In this document: one piece after another, positions 11,618 to 22,817 of the stretch
Layout of the letters: each line of letters opens with the position of its first letter
Position numbering within the stretch: the first letter of the stretch is position 1
Source of the DNA: Alphaproteobacteria bacterium
GTDB taxonomy: Bacteria; Pseudomonadota; Alphaproteobacteria; Caulobacterales; Maricaulaceae
NCBI GenBank assembly: GCA_021776705.1
Contig: JAJFFL010000258.1
Location: 1 to 32,827 of the forward strand
DNA: 32,827 nucleotides
Direction of reading: 5' to 3'
Notes under the pieces: model-generated
Databases searched by the model: none
What the model was told of the DNA's origin: nothing
What the model saw: the letters and a program-made list of their open reading frames with translations, nothing else
Made by a program: the position numbers and the translations under genes

Positions 11618-11637
11618 TGACGTTTACGTCAACGTCA
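11618..11637. promoter_or_regulatory. 20-bp near-perfect palindrome, candidate MerR-family operator
   Basis: TGACGTTTACGTCAACGTCA; 18 of 20 positions symmetric; 14 bp before the MerR-family start codon. Confidence 0.6.
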
Positions 11638-11651
11638 GGCAAGACACGGCC

Positions 11652-12137
11652 ATGATCAAGCCCGCCCCGTCCAACGCCGAATTTTCAATCCGCGATCTGA
11701 CGGCGGAGTTCGGCGTCACCGCCCGCGCTTTGCGCTTTTATGAGTCGAAAGGCCTGTTGAAGCCGGACCGGCGCGGCCAGGCGCGGGTTTACTCCGCCAA
11801 CGACCGAGCGCGGCTCGCCTTGGTGCTGCGCGGCAAGCGCGTCGGCTTTTCGCTCGATGACATTAAGGAAATGCTCGACCTCGACGACATCAGCCAAGGC
11901 GGTCGCGCCGCCATGGCCTCGGCGATCACCCGGTTCGACGAGCGCATTGAGGCGCTGAAGCGTCAACGCGCCGACATCGATCACGCGGTCGAAGAGCTCG
12001 AAGCCGGACGCGCATGGCTGAAGACGCGGCTCGCCGACGAGGAGCCGTCGCCGGAGTTGAAAACCCGCGCCGCCGCATTCGAAGAGCTTGCAAAATCTTG
12101 GCTTTACGGAGGCGAATCCCCCGCCGCCGCTGACTGA
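11652..12137 (+). CDS. MerR family transcriptional regulator
   Basis: [65 protein letters not shown]. Confidence 0.93.
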   Translation: MIKPAPSNAEFSIRDLTAEFGVTARALRFYESKGLLKPDRRGQARVYSANDRARLALVLRGKRVGFSLDDIKEMLDLDDISQGGRAAMASAITRFDERIEALKRQRADIDHAVEELEAGRAWLKTRLADEEPSPELKTRAAAFEELAKSWLYGGESPAAAD

Positions 12138-12205
12138 TCCGTGGTACTTCAATTGTGAGGCGAGGGCGGCGCTCGAGGCTCGCCCCGCAAGGGAGACGAA
12201 ACCCG

Positions 12206-13999
12206 ATGCCGATCTATTCCGCCCCCGTTCGCGAGATGCAGTTCTTGTTCGACGACGTGCTGCAGGTCGACAAGTACTCGAACCTGCCCGGGTTCGCCGA
12301 CGCGCCGAAGGATCTGCGCGACGCGATCCTCGCCGAGGGCGCCAAATTCGCTGAAGAGGTCCTGCAGCCTCTCAATCGGGTTGGCGACCTCGAAGGCTGC
12401 GTGCGCAACGCCGACGCGTCGGTGACGACGCCGAAAGGCTTCAAGGACGCCTACAAGCAATTCGTCGACAACGGCTGGGGACTTTTGGCGGCGGACCCCG
12501 AATACGGCGGCCAAGGCCTTCCGCACGTGCTCAATCTTTCGTTCATGGAGATGGTGTCGTCGGCGAACCAAGCCTGGGGCATGTACCCGGGCCTGACCCA
12601 CGGCGCCTATTCCGCCATTCACGCCGGCGGCTCGGACGAGCAAAAGCGGACCTATCTGCCCAAGCTCGCCACCGGCGAATGGGGCGGCACCATGAATCTC
12701 ACCGAACCCCAATGCGGCACCGACCTCGGCCTGATCCGCACCAAGGCCGTGCCGCAGGGCGACGGGACCTACAAGATCACCGGCCAGAAGATCTGGATAT
12801 CCTCCGGCGAGCACGACATGGCCGACAACATCATCCACCTCGTGCTGGCGCGTCTCGAAGGCGCGCCGGAGGGGGTGAAAGGCATTTCGCTGTTCATCGC
12901 GCCCAAGTTTCTGGTCAAGGACGACGGCTCGCTCGGCGACCGCAACGGAGTCGAGTGCGGCGGCCTGGAAGAGAAAATGGGCATCCACGGCAATTCGACC
13001 TGCGTCATGAACTACGACGCCGCGACCGGCTATCTCGTCGGCGAAGAGAACAAGGGTCTGCGGACCATGTTCGTGATGATGAACGAGGCGAGGCTCGGCG
13101 TCGGCCTGCAAGGGTTGGCGATCTCCGAAGTCGCCTACCAGAACGCCGTCGCCTTTGCGAAAGACCGGGTGCAGTCGCGCTCGATCTCCGGCGACAAGCG
13201 GCCCGACCTGCCGGCCGACCCGATCATCGTGCACCCGGACGTGCGCCGCATGCTGATGGACACCAAGGCCTTCAACGAAGCCGCGCGCGCCTTCGCCTAC
13301 TGGACGGCGCTGCACGGCGATCTTGAGCACAAGTCGCCCGACGAAGACGTTCGCACCAAGTCCGGCGACTACATGGCCTTGCTGACGCCGATCATCAAAG
13401 CCTTCCTCACCGACCGCGGATTGAAGGGATGCAATGACAGCCTCCAGGTCTTCGGCGGATCGGGCTACGTCGAAGAGTGGGGCATGTCGCAATTCCTTCG
13501 CGACGTGCGCATCGCCTTGATCTACGAGGGCACCAACGGCGTCCAGGCGCTCGACCTCGTCGGCCGCAAGCTGGCGCTGCACGGCATGCGCCCGATCACG
13601 ACGTTCAACGCCGAACTCGACGACTTCATCGCCGAGAACCAAGACGACGCGGACCTCAAGCCGTTCATCGACGGCCTTAAGACGTCCAAAGATCGGCTCG
13701 GCGTGGCCACCAATTGGCTGGTGGAGAACGGCCTCGCCGATCCGGACAACGCCGGCGCCGCGTCGACCGATTACTTGATGATCTTCGGCTACACGGCGCT
13801 CGCCTACATGTGGGCGCTGATGGCCAAGTCGGCCTACGCCAAGAAGGCCGACGGCGGCGCCGGGGACGCCTTCTACGACACCAAGATCACCACCGGTCAC
13901 TACTTCGTCGAACGGCTGCTGCCGGAAACGGCGGCGCATCTAGAGAAGGTGCAAGCCGGCGCCGCGTCGATGATGGCCCTCGAGGCGGAGGCGTTCTGA
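12206..13999 (+). CDS. Acyl-CoA dehydrogenase, long form with C-terminal extension (DmdC/FadE-like)
   Basis: 597 aa; [79 protein letters not shown]. Confidence 0.92.
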   Translation: MPIYSAPVREMQFLFDDVLQVDKYSNLPGFADAPKDLRDAILAEGAKFAEEVLQPLNRVGDLEGCVRNADASVTTPKGFKDAYKQFVDNGWGLLAADPEYGGQGLPHVLNLSFMEMVSSANQAWGMYPGLTHGAYSAIHAGGSDEQKRTYLPKLATGEWGGTMNLTEPQCGTDLGLIRTKAVPQGDGTYKITGQKIWISSGEHDMADNIIHLVLARLEGAPEGVKGISLFIAPKFLVKDDGSLGDRNGVECGGLEEKMGIHGNSTCVMNYDAATGYLVGEENKGLRTMFVMMNEARLGVGLQGLAISEVAYQNAVAFAKDRVQSRSISGDKRPDLPADPIIVHPDVRRMLMDTKAFNEAARAFAYWTALHGDLEHKSPDEDVRTKSGDYMALLTPIIKAFLTDRGLKGCNDSLQVFGGSGYVEEWGMSQFLRDVRIALIYEGTNGVQALDLVGRKLALHGMRPITTFNAELDDFIAENQDDADLKPFIDGLKTSKDRLGVATNWLVENGLADPDNAGAASTDYLMIFGYTALAYMWALMAKSAYAKKADGGAGDAFYDTKITTGHYFVERLLPETAAHLEKVQAGAASMMALEAEAF

Positions 14000-15165
14000 T
14001 GCCGCGCGACGTTCTCGACATCCCGGTTCCGGAGTGGCGTCAGGTCGACGACGTCGCGCTTTACGGCGATTCCGTCGCCGCCTTTGTTGAGAAGGAATGC
14101 GCGCCGCATCAGGACCGCTGGGAGAAGCAGGGCGAGGTCGACCGCATGCTCTGGAACAAGGCCGGCGAGGCGGGTCTGCTCGTGCCGGCGTGCCCGGAAG
14201 AGTACGGCGGCGCCGGCGGCGACTTCCGGCACGACGTGGCCTTCATCGAAGAGGTGCACGGCCGCGGCGTCGACGCCTGGGGCGCGTCGCTGCACAACGC
14301 CATCGTCGCGCCCTACATCTGGGCCTACGCCACGGAAGAACAAAAGCAGCGCTGGCTGCCGAAGTTGGTGTCGGGCGAATACGTCGGCGCGATCGCCATG
14401 ACCGAACCGTCCGGCGGCTCCGATCTGCAGTCGATGAAAACGACGGCGCTGAAGGACGGCAACGGCTACCGAGTCAACGGCGCCAAGACCTTCATCACCA
14501 ACGGCGGCCAAGCCAACTTCATCATCGTCGCCGCCAAGACCGACCCCAGCGAAGGCGCCAAAGGCGTGTCGCTGGTGGTGCTCGAAACTGACGGACTTGA
14601 CGGCTTCCGCCGCGGCACGCCTTTGGACAAGGTCGGCCTCAAGGGTCAGGACACTTCGGAGCTGTTCTTCGACGACGTCCACATCCCGGCCGAAAATCTG
14701 CTCGGCACGGAAGAGGGCAAGGGCTTCTACCAGCTGATGGAGAAGCTGCCGCAGGAGCGCCTCGAGATCGCGGTTCAGGGCATCGCCATGATCGAACGGG
14801 CGCTGAAGGAGACCATCGCCTACGTCAAGGAGCGCAAGGCGTTCGGCAAGCCGGTGATGGCGTTCCAGAACACCCAATTCAAGCTCGCCGAGTGCAAGAC
14901 CGAAGCGACCGTCGCGCGCGTTTTCGTCGACCGCTGCGTCGAACTCCTGGTCGAGGGCAAGCTCGACGCGGCGACGGCGTCGATGGCGAAATACTGGGTC
15001 ACCGACTTGCAGAACAAGATCGTCGACGAGTGCGTGCAGCTGCACGGCGGCTACGGCTACATGAACGAATATCCGATCGCCCGCATGTGGCGCGACGCTC
15101 GGGTGCAGCGCATCTACGGCGGCACCAACGAAATCATGAAGCTGCTGATTTCGAGGACGCTGTGA
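13999..15165 (+). CDS. Acyl-CoA dehydrogenase family protein
   Basis: ATG at 13999 overlaps previous TGA; AMTEPSGGSDLQSMKT, NGAKTFITNGGQANFI, QLHGGYGYMNEYPIARMWRDARVQRIYGGTNEIMKLLISRTL. Confidence 0.95.
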   Translation: MPRDVLDIPVPEWRQVDDVALYGDSVAAFVEKECAPHQDRWEKQGEVDRMLWNKAGEAGLLVPACPEEYGGAGGDFRHDVAFIEEVHGRGVDAWGASLHNAIVAPYIWAYATEEQKQRWLPKLVSGEYVGAIAMTEPSGGSDLQSMKTTALKDGNGYRVNGAKTFITNGGQANFIIVAAKTDPSEGAKGVSLVVLETDGLDGFRRGTPLDKVGLKGQDTSELFFDDVHIPAENLLGTEEGKGFYQLMEKLPQERLEIAVQGIAMIERALKETIAYVKERKAFGKPVMAFQNTQFKLAECKTEATVARVFVDRCVELLVEGKLDAATASMAKYWVTDLQNKIVDECVQLHGGYGYMNEYPIARMWRDARVQRIYGGTNEIMKLLISRTL

Positions 15166-15593
15166 GCGACGCGGCCGAACTTCCCGCCTATTTCAAGCTG
15201 GCGGACCCGACCGGCACGGCCAAGTTGCTGGGCTGGACGCTTGACCGCGCCGACGAGGACGCGGGAACGGTTGAAGTCTCGTTCCTCGCGACGACCGACT
15301 TCACCAACCCGGTCGGCAACGTTCAGGGCGGCATTCTCGCGGCGATGCTCGACGACACGCTCGGACCGGCGGTGGTGGTGAAGTCGCGCGGGACCGTGTT
15401 CGCGCCGACGATCCAGATGAATCTGCATTTTCTCAGGCCCGTGACGCCAGGCCGCATCCGCGCCGAAGCGCGCTGCATTCAACTCGGCAAGACGATCGCT
15501 TACATCGAAGGAACCCTGTTCGACGCCAAAGGCGAGGTCGCCGTGCGCGCGACCTCGACCGCCCGCGTCGTTCGCGTCGAAGATTTGAGGTAA
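15162..15593 (+). CDS. PaaI family hotdog-fold thioesterase
   Basis: GTG start overlapping previous stop; TNPVGNVQGGILAAMLDDTLGPAVV, IQMNLHFLRPVTPGRIRAEARCIQLGKTIAYIEGTLFDAKGEVAVRAT. Confidence 0.88.
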   Translation: MSDAAELPAYFKLADPTGTAKLLGWTLDRADEDAGTVEVSFLATTDFTNPVGNVQGGILAAMLDDTLGPAVVVKSRGTVFAPTIQMNLHFLRPVTPGRIRAEARCIQLGKTIAYIEGTLFDAKGEVAVRATSTARVVRVEDLR

Positions 15594-15598
15594 CCGAC

Positions 15599-16069
15599 AT
15601 GGCCGCCCACACCGCAACCGTGGCTTGGACCCTGAAAGACGGCGACGACTTCGCCTCCGGTAAATATTCCCGCGCCCACGAATGGCGCTTCGACGGCGGC
15701 GCCGTGGTGCCGGCGTCCCCGGCGCCGAGCGTCGTTCCGGCGCCGATGTCGGAACCTGCGAACGTCGACCCGGAGGAGGCCTTCGTCGCCTCCCTGTCGT
15801 CCTGCCACATGCTGTTTTTCCTGTTCTTCGCCCAGAAGGCCGGTTTCGCGGTGACGTCCTACGTCGACGACGCCGTCGGCACGCTCGGGGTCATGAGCGG
15901 CAAAAAGGCGATGACGAAAGTCGAACTGCGCCCGGCGATTTCATACGCCGGAAAATCGCCGACGGCGGACGAGCTCAAAAAGCTCCATCATGACGCGCAC
16001 GAAGCCTGCTTCATCGCCAATTCGGTCACCACCGAGGTCGTCATCGGACAAACGGAGACCGCGTCGTGA
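15599..16069 (+). CDS. OsmC family peroxidase-like protein
   Basis: VDPEEAFVASLSSCHMLFFLFFAQKAGFAVTSY and HHDAHEACFIANSVTTEV (both conserved Cys present). Confidence 0.9.
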   Translation: MAAHTATVAWTLKDGDDFASGKYSRAHEWRFDGGAVVPASPAPSVVPAPMSEPANVDPEEAFVASLSSCHMLFFLFFAQKAGFAVTSYVDDAVGTLGVMSGKKAMTKVELRPAISYAGKSPTADELKKLHHDAHEACFIANSVTTEVVIGQTETAS

Positions 16070-16704
16070 GCGAATATCGTCTGACCGGCTTCGCGGAGTC
16101 CGGCAATTGCTACAAGGCGGCGCTCGGGCTTGAACTCGCCGGCGCCGACTGGGAGGCGGTGGTCGAAACGAAGTTCATGGAAGGCGTGTCGCGGACGCCC
16201 GACTGGCGCGCCGCCAACAATGCGATGGGCGAAGTGCCGATCCTTGAACACGGAACCCGCAAGCTGTCCCAGTCCGGCGTGATCCTCGACTACATCGCGC
16301 AGACGACAGGCAAATTCGGCTGGTCGAATGACGACGAGCGTCGCGAAATTCTTCGGTGGATCTTGTTCGACAACCACAAGTTCACCGGCGTCCTTTCGCT
16401 GATCCGCTGGCGACGCGCCTTCATGAACGCGCACGACGAGATCACCGCCTATCTCGCCGAACGGTTCGAGTCGGCGATCGGCGTCGTCGAAGATCATGTC
16501 TCCAAGAACGATTGGATCGCGCTCGGCAAGCCGACGATCGCCGACGTTTCACTCGCCGGCTACGTCTACTTCGACGGCGAGCACGGGCTCGACTGGAGCA
16601 AGTATCCGGCGACCGACGCTTGGCGCGGCCGTGTCGCCGCGTTGGACAAGTGGCGCGCCCCCTACGACCTGCTGCCGCGGCTTCGCGAACCCGCGAGCGC
16701 CTGA
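16066..16704 (+). CDS. Glutathione S-transferase family protein
   Basis: GTG start overlapping previous stop; SGNCYKAALGLELAGADWEAV, GEVPILEHGTRKLSQSGVILDYIA, IGLGKPTIADVSLAGY-type C-terminal domain. Confidence 0.88.
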   Translation: MSEYRLTGFAESGNCYKAALGLELAGADWEAVVETKFMEGVSRTPDWRAANNAMGEVPILEHGTRKLSQSGVILDYIAQTTGKFGWSNDDERREILRWILFDNHKFTGVLSLIRWRRAFMNAHDEITAYLAERFESAIGVVEDHVSKNDWIALGKPTIADVSLAGYVYFDGEHGLDWSKYPATDAWRGRVAALDKWRAPYDLLPRLREPASA

Positions 16705-16722
16705 GATTTTAAGGAGTCACCC

Positions 16723-17927
<1,205 letters not shown>

Positions 17928-17928
<1 letters not shown>

Positions 17929-18302
17929 TGATGAGCGGCGTGCCGCTTCGCAGCGTCGCACCGGTCCTGTGCGTGACCGACATGGCGGCGACGGTCGACT
18001 GCTTGGTGAACCGCCTCGGTTTCACGCTGCAGGGCCAAGCCGGCGATCCGCCGAGCTGGGCGTCGCTTGTCCGCGACCGGGTCGAGCTGATGGCGGTGTG
18101 CGGCGACCACCCGAAGCCGGCACAGGACTGGGCGGCCTACATTTACGTCGCCGACGCCGATGCGCTTTTTGACGAGTTCACGTCCCGCGGCGCGGACCTC
18201 AAGGGGCCGCCATCCAACAAGCCTTACGACAACCGCGAATTCGAGGTGCGCCTGCCCGACGGCCGCGTCCTTGCCTTCGGCGGTCCAATTTCAGAGAAAT
18301 GA
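17928..18302 (+). CDS. VOC (glyoxalase/bleomycin resistance-like) family protein
   Basis: [66 protein letters not shown]. Confidence 0.88.
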
Positions 18303-18313
18303 GGAGTGACCCG

Positions 18314-20602
18314 ATGAACCTCACCAACTTCCGTTTCGAGGTCGACGGCGACGGCGTCGCTTTGGTGACCTACGACATGCCCGACCGGTCGATGAACGTG
18401 ATCTCGGCTTCGGTCTTGAAGGAGCTCACGCAGATCGCCGACGCGATTTCGTCCGACGACAAGATCAAGGGCGCGGTGATCACCTCGGCGAAGGACACGT
18501 TCTGCGCCGGCGCCGACTTGTCGGAACTTGGCGGCGTCCTCGGCGGCGTCGGCGATCTGACCGGCGACGCGGCCAAGCAGCGCGTCTTCGACGAAGCCTT
18601 CAAGCTCAATCAGGCGCTGCGCAAGCTCGAGACCTGCGGCAAGCCGGTCGCGGCGGCGATCAACGGCCTGGCGCTCGGCGGCGGTTTTGAAATCACGCTG
18701 GCGTGCCACTACCGCATCGCCGCCAACGACAACCCGAAGCTCAAGCTCGGCCTGCCCGAGTCCATGGTCGGCGTCTTGCCCGGCGGCGGCGGCACGCAGC
18801 GGCTGCCGCGGCTGATCGGCGCCATGGGGGCGCTGGATCTAATCCTGCAAGGCAAGCAGATCGACGCCGGCACGGCGCATCTGCAAGGCATCCTGCACGA
18901 TACCGCGCCGGGCGCGGAGATCGTCGCCAAGGCCAAGGCCTGGGTGCGCGAGCCGGACATGGTCGAGCCGACCGATCCACGCGCCGCCGAGTTCGGCCTC
19001 AAGCCGGGCAAGTCGTCGGCGATCAACGCCAAGGCGGTGGCGCCGTGGGACAAGGCGAAATTCAAGTACCCGGGCGGCGGGCCCTACCACCCCGCCGGCA
19101 TCCAGATCTTCGGCGGCGCGCCGGCGATGGTGCGCAAGAACACCTGGGGCAACTACCCGGCCCAGCGCTACATCCTGTCGTGCGTCTACGAAGGCGCCCA
19201 GGTCGACATCGATGCCGCGCTGCGGATCGAGTCGCGCTACTTCGCCAAGCTGCTGATGCGGCCGGAAAGCCGCAACATGATCCGCTCGCTGTTCTTGTCG
19301 AAGCAGGACCTGGACAAGGGCGGGCGGCGTCCGTCCGGCCAGACCAAGGGCGAGATCAAGAAGATCGCCGTCATCGGCGCCGGCTTCATGGGCGCGGGCG
19401 TGGCCACGGTCTCGGCCCAGGCCGGGATCGAGGTCGTCCTGATCGACGTCAATCAGGAAGGGGCCGACAAAGGCAAGCAGCACGCCGTCGACCACTTCGC
19501 CAAGCGCGTCGCCAAGGGCCGCATGCCGCAGGGCAAGGCCGACGAGATCACCGGCCGCATCACCGCGACGTCCGACTACGCGGCGATGAAGGACGTCGAC
19601 CTCGTCGTCGAGGCGGTGTTCGAAAACTCCGAACTCAAAGCCAAGATCACCAAGATGGCCGAGGAACAGATGCGCGAGGACGCGGTCTTCGGCACCAACA
19701 CCTCGACCATCCCGATCACCAGCCTGGCGACGGCGTCGACGCGGCCGGCGAATTTCATCGGCGTGCATTTCTTCTCGCCGGTGGAGAAAATGATGCTCGT
19801 CGAGCTGATCGTCGGCGAGCAAACGAGCGACTACGCGGTCAGCCGCGCGCTCGACTTCGTCACCAAGATCAAGAAGACGCCGATCGTCGTGAAGGACACG
19901 CGCGGCTTCTACGCCAACCGCTGCGTCATGCGTTACATCGAGCAGGGCATGTCGATGCTCGCCGACGGCTATCTGCCGGCGCTGATCGAAAACGGCGCCA
20001 AGATCGCCGGCATGCCGGTGGGGCCGCTGTCGTTGCAGGACGAAGTGGCGATCGACCTCGCCCACAAGATCCTGTCGCAGACCAAGAAGGACCTCGGCGC
20101 CGATTACGTCGAGGGCCCGACCGATAGGATCATCTCGACGATGTTCGACGCCGAACGCTACGGCCGCAAGAACGGCAAGGGCTTCTACGTCTATCCCGAC
20201 GGCGGCAAGAAGCGGCTGTGGGATCAGCTCGGCCAATTCGCGCTCAAGGGCGTGCTGCCCGAAGACAAGCAGCCGACCGTCGACCTCATCCGCGACCGCA
20301 TCCTCTACGCCCAGGCCCTCGAGGCCGCGCGCACCATGGAGGAGGGCATCGTCGAGGACCCGCGCGAGGCGGATCTCGGTTCGATTCTCGGCTGGGGCTT
20401 CGCGCCCTTCACCGGCGGCGTCTTGAGCTTCATCGACACCGTCGGGGCCAAGGCGTTCGTCGCCCGCGCCGACGAGCTGGCGAAACAACACGGGAGCCCG
20501 TTCGAAGTTCCGGCGTTGCTGCGCGAGATGGCGAAAAACGGCGAGACCTTCTACGGGCGGTTCGGAGCCAAGGCGCCGAGCCCGGAGCCGGTGGCGGCGT
20601 AG
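18314..20602 (+). CDS. fadJ: Multifunctional enoyl-CoA hydratase / 3-hydroxyacyl-CoA dehydrogenase (FadJ/FadB-like)
   Basis: Hydratase motifs FCAGADLSELGG and NGLALGGGFEITLACHYRIA; NAD-binding IAVIGAGFMGAGVATVSAQAGIEVVLID; TRGFYANR, FYVYPDGGKK. Confidence 0.94.
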   Translation: MNLTNFRFEVDGDGVALVTYDMPDRSMNVISASVLKELTQIADAISSDDKIKGAVITSAKDTFCAGADLSELGGVLGGVGDLTGDAAKQRVFDEAFKLNQALRKLETCGKPVAAAINGLALGGGFEITLACHYRIAANDNPKLKLGLPESMVGVLPGGGGTQRLPRLIGAMGALDLILQGKQIDAGTAHLQGILHDTAPGAEIVAKAKAWVREPDMVEPTDPRAAEFGLKPGKSSAINAKAVAPWDKAKFKYPGGGPYHPAGIQIFGGAPAMVRKNTWGNYPAQRYILSCVYEGAQVDIDAALRIESRYFAKLLMRPESRNMIRSLFLSKQDLDKGGRRPSGQTKGEIKKIAVIGAGFMGAGVATVSAQAGIEVVLIDVNQEGADKGKQHAVDHFAKRVAKGRMPQGKADEITGRITATSDYAAMKDVDLVVEAVFENSELKAKITKMAEEQMREDAVFGTNTSTIPITSLATASTRPANFIGVHFFSPVEKMMLVELIVGEQTSDYAVSRALDFVTKIKKTPIVVKDTRGFYANRCVMRYIEQGMSMLADGYLPALIENGAKIAGMPVGPLSLQDEVAIDLAHKILSQTKKDLGADYVEGPTDRIISTMFDAERYGRKNGKGFYVYPDGGKKRLWDQLGQFALKGVLPEDKQPTVDLIRDRILYAQALEAARTMEEGIVEDPREADLGSILGWGFAPFTGGVLSFIDTVGAKAFVARADELAKQHGSPFEVPALLREMAKNGETFYGRFGAKAPSPEPVAA

Positions 20603-20625
20603 GCGCCCTGATCCGCACACGCAAG

Positions 20626-20651
20626 CGGGGCCGGTTCGCCGGCCCCGTTTT
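20626..20651. terminator. Bidirectional intrinsic terminator between convergent fadJ-like and feoB genes
   Basis: CGGGGCCGG-TTCG-CCGGCCCCG stem followed by TTTTC. Confidence 0.75.
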
Positions 20652-20656
20652 CGTAT

Positions 20657-22480
20657 CTAAAGCCCGGCCCAGGTCGCGACCCAATACGTCGCGCCGGCCG
20701 CCACATAGGCCAGGGCCACCAGGTAGCCGAACATGAATCCGGTCCACGCCCACGAGTTCATCTCGCGGCGCGCCGTGGCGAGGGTGGCGAGGCACTGCGG
20801 CGCGAAGACGTACCAGGCGAGGAAGGCGAGGGCGGTCGGCAGCGACCAGGCCGACTGCAGGGTCGCGGCGAGTCCGGCGGTGTTTTCTTCGCTCGCCTGC
20901 ACCGCGTAGACGGTGCCGAGAGCGCCGATGGCGACCTCGCGCGCCGCCATGCCTGGCACCAGGGCGATGGAGATCTCAAGGTTGAATCCGATCGGCGCGA
21001 GGACGAACTCCAGCACCGCGCCGATGCGGCCGGCGAAGCTCTCGCGCAAGGTCGTCGCGGACGCCGGGTAGCTGGCGAGGAACCACAACACGACCGAGGC
21101 CCCGAGAATGATCGTGCCGGCGCGTTTCAGGAACGCCGCCGCGCGACGCCACAGCTCGATCGCGAAGTCCTTGACCGCCGGCAGCTTGTAGGTCGGCAGC
21201 TCCATGATCAGCGGCTGCGCCTGCCCCTTGGTGACGGTGCGCTTGAGCACGAAGGCGACCGTGACCGCGCTGACGACGCCGGTCAGATAGAGGCCGAACA
21301 TCACGATTCCCTGCAAATTGAAGACGCCGACCTGGTCGCGCGGAATGAACGCGCCGACGATCAAGGTGTAGACCGGCAGCCGCGCCGAACACGTCATCAA
21401 GGGGGCGATGAGAATCGTCGTCAGCCGGTCGCGTTCGCTTTCGATGGTGCGCGCCGACATCATGCCGGGAATGGCGCAGGCGAAGCTCGACAAAAGCGGA
21501 ATGAAGGCGCGGCCGTTTAGCCCGACGCGCAACATCAGATCATCCATCAGGAACGCCGCCCGCGCCATGTATCCGGAGGCCTCCAGCATCAGGATGAAGG
21601 TGAACAAGATCACGATCTGCGGCAGGAAAATCACCACCGAGCCGACGCCGGCGATGATCCCGTCGGCGACCAGACTGGCGAGCCAGTCGACGCCGATCGT
21701 GGAGCGCGCGAAATCGCCGAGAGCGGCGGCGCCGGCGTCGATCAGGTCCATCGGCGCATTGGCCCAGGCGTAAACCGCCTGAAACATCAAGAACAGGATC
21801 GCCGCCAGCACGAACGGCCCGGCGAGCGGGTTCAGGACCACGCCGTCGACGGCGCGCGTGATCCGATTCATCGGCGGTTCGAACAGGATCACGTCGCTCG
21901 CCATGTCGCGCGACTCGGCCTGCAACGCCTTGAGGTCGAGGCTGCCGGACGACCGCGCCGGGGCGGTCAGGTTCGGCAGTTCGGCGTCGAGCCGGGCGAG
22001 CAGGGCTTCGCGGCCCGGCGCCCGGGTGGCGCGCGAGGTCACGACCGGGACGCCGAGGCGGGTCTCGAGCGCGGCGACGTCGAGTTTCACCCCGTCGCGG
22101 TCGGCGAGGTCGATCATGTTGAGGATCACCAGCATCGGCCGTCCGAGGGCGCGGATCTGCAAGACGGTGTGCAAGTGAGTGCGCAGTTGAGCGGCGTCGA
22201 TCACGACCAGCAGCGCGTCCGGCGGCGCTTCGGCGTCGAGCTTGCCGGCGATGACGTCGAGGGCGACGCGTTGGTCCATCGAGCGCGCCGACAGGCCGTA
22301 GACGCCCGGCAGGTCGATGAGTTCGACCTCGGCGCCGGCGGGCGTGCGGAAGCGCCCGGCGCGCGTCTCGACGGTCACGCCGGGGTAGTTGGCGACCTTG
22401 GCGCGGCCGCCCGTGAGGCCGTTAAAGAGAGTGGACTTGCCGGCGTTCGGCGCGCCGACAAGGGCGAGGCGAACGGTCAT
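20657..22480 (-). CDS. feoB: Ferrous iron transport protein B
   Basis: [17 protein letters not shown] (G1), NYPGVTVE (G2), DLPGVYGL (G3), [10 protein letters not shown] (G4), polytopic C-terminus with [34 protein letters not shown]-type region. Confidence 0.96.
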   Translation of the reverse strand: [607 protein letters not shown]

Positions 22481-22719
22481 CCGGAGGCGCGCGCGCCGCG
22501 GACGCGGATGGCGGCGGCTTCGCCGGCGCGCAAGGCGATGAGCGTGCGGTTGAGACGCACGCAGACGCCGGTCGCCCCCAAGGGGCCGGCGTGCATCACT
22601 TCGACTTCGTCGTTCTCCGCGAAGCCGATTTCGCGCAGCTTCGCGGCCAGGTCCGGGTCGTCCTCGGCGATGGCGGCGACCCAGGCCGCGCGGCCGATTT
22701 CAAGCTCGTGAAGCGTCAT
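22477..22719 (-). CDS. feoA: Ferrous iron transport protein A (FeoA)
   Basis: MTLHELEIGRAAWVAAI...LREIGFAENDEVEVMHAGPLG...LIALRAGEAAAIRV; ATGA overlap with feoB start. Confidence 0.93.
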   Translation of the reverse strand: MTLHELEIGRAAWVAAIAEDDPDLAAKLREIGFAENDEVEVMHAGPLGATGVCVRLNRTLIALRAGEAAAIRVRGARASG

Positions 22720-22757
22720 GCTTCGCCTCATTCCAAGGAGAGCCGGACGCTGCAGCA

Positions 22758-22775
22758 TTTGCGAATGCGTTGCAA
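22758..22775. promoter_or_regulatory. Candidate Fur/iron-regulator site upstream of feoA
   Basis: TTTGCGAATGCGTTGCAA, partial dyad resembling TTGCGAAT-type Fur boxes. Confidence 0.35.
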
Positions 22776-22817
22776 GTTCAAATGTAACGCCGCGGCGTCA
22801 GGTCGCGTTTGGCGGGC

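Noticed and set aside
12149-13939. 596-aa - strand ORF
   Set aside because: Shadow frame of the acyl-CoA dehydrogenase.
18839-20620. 593-aa - strand ORF
   Set aside because: Shadow frame of the FadJ-like gene.
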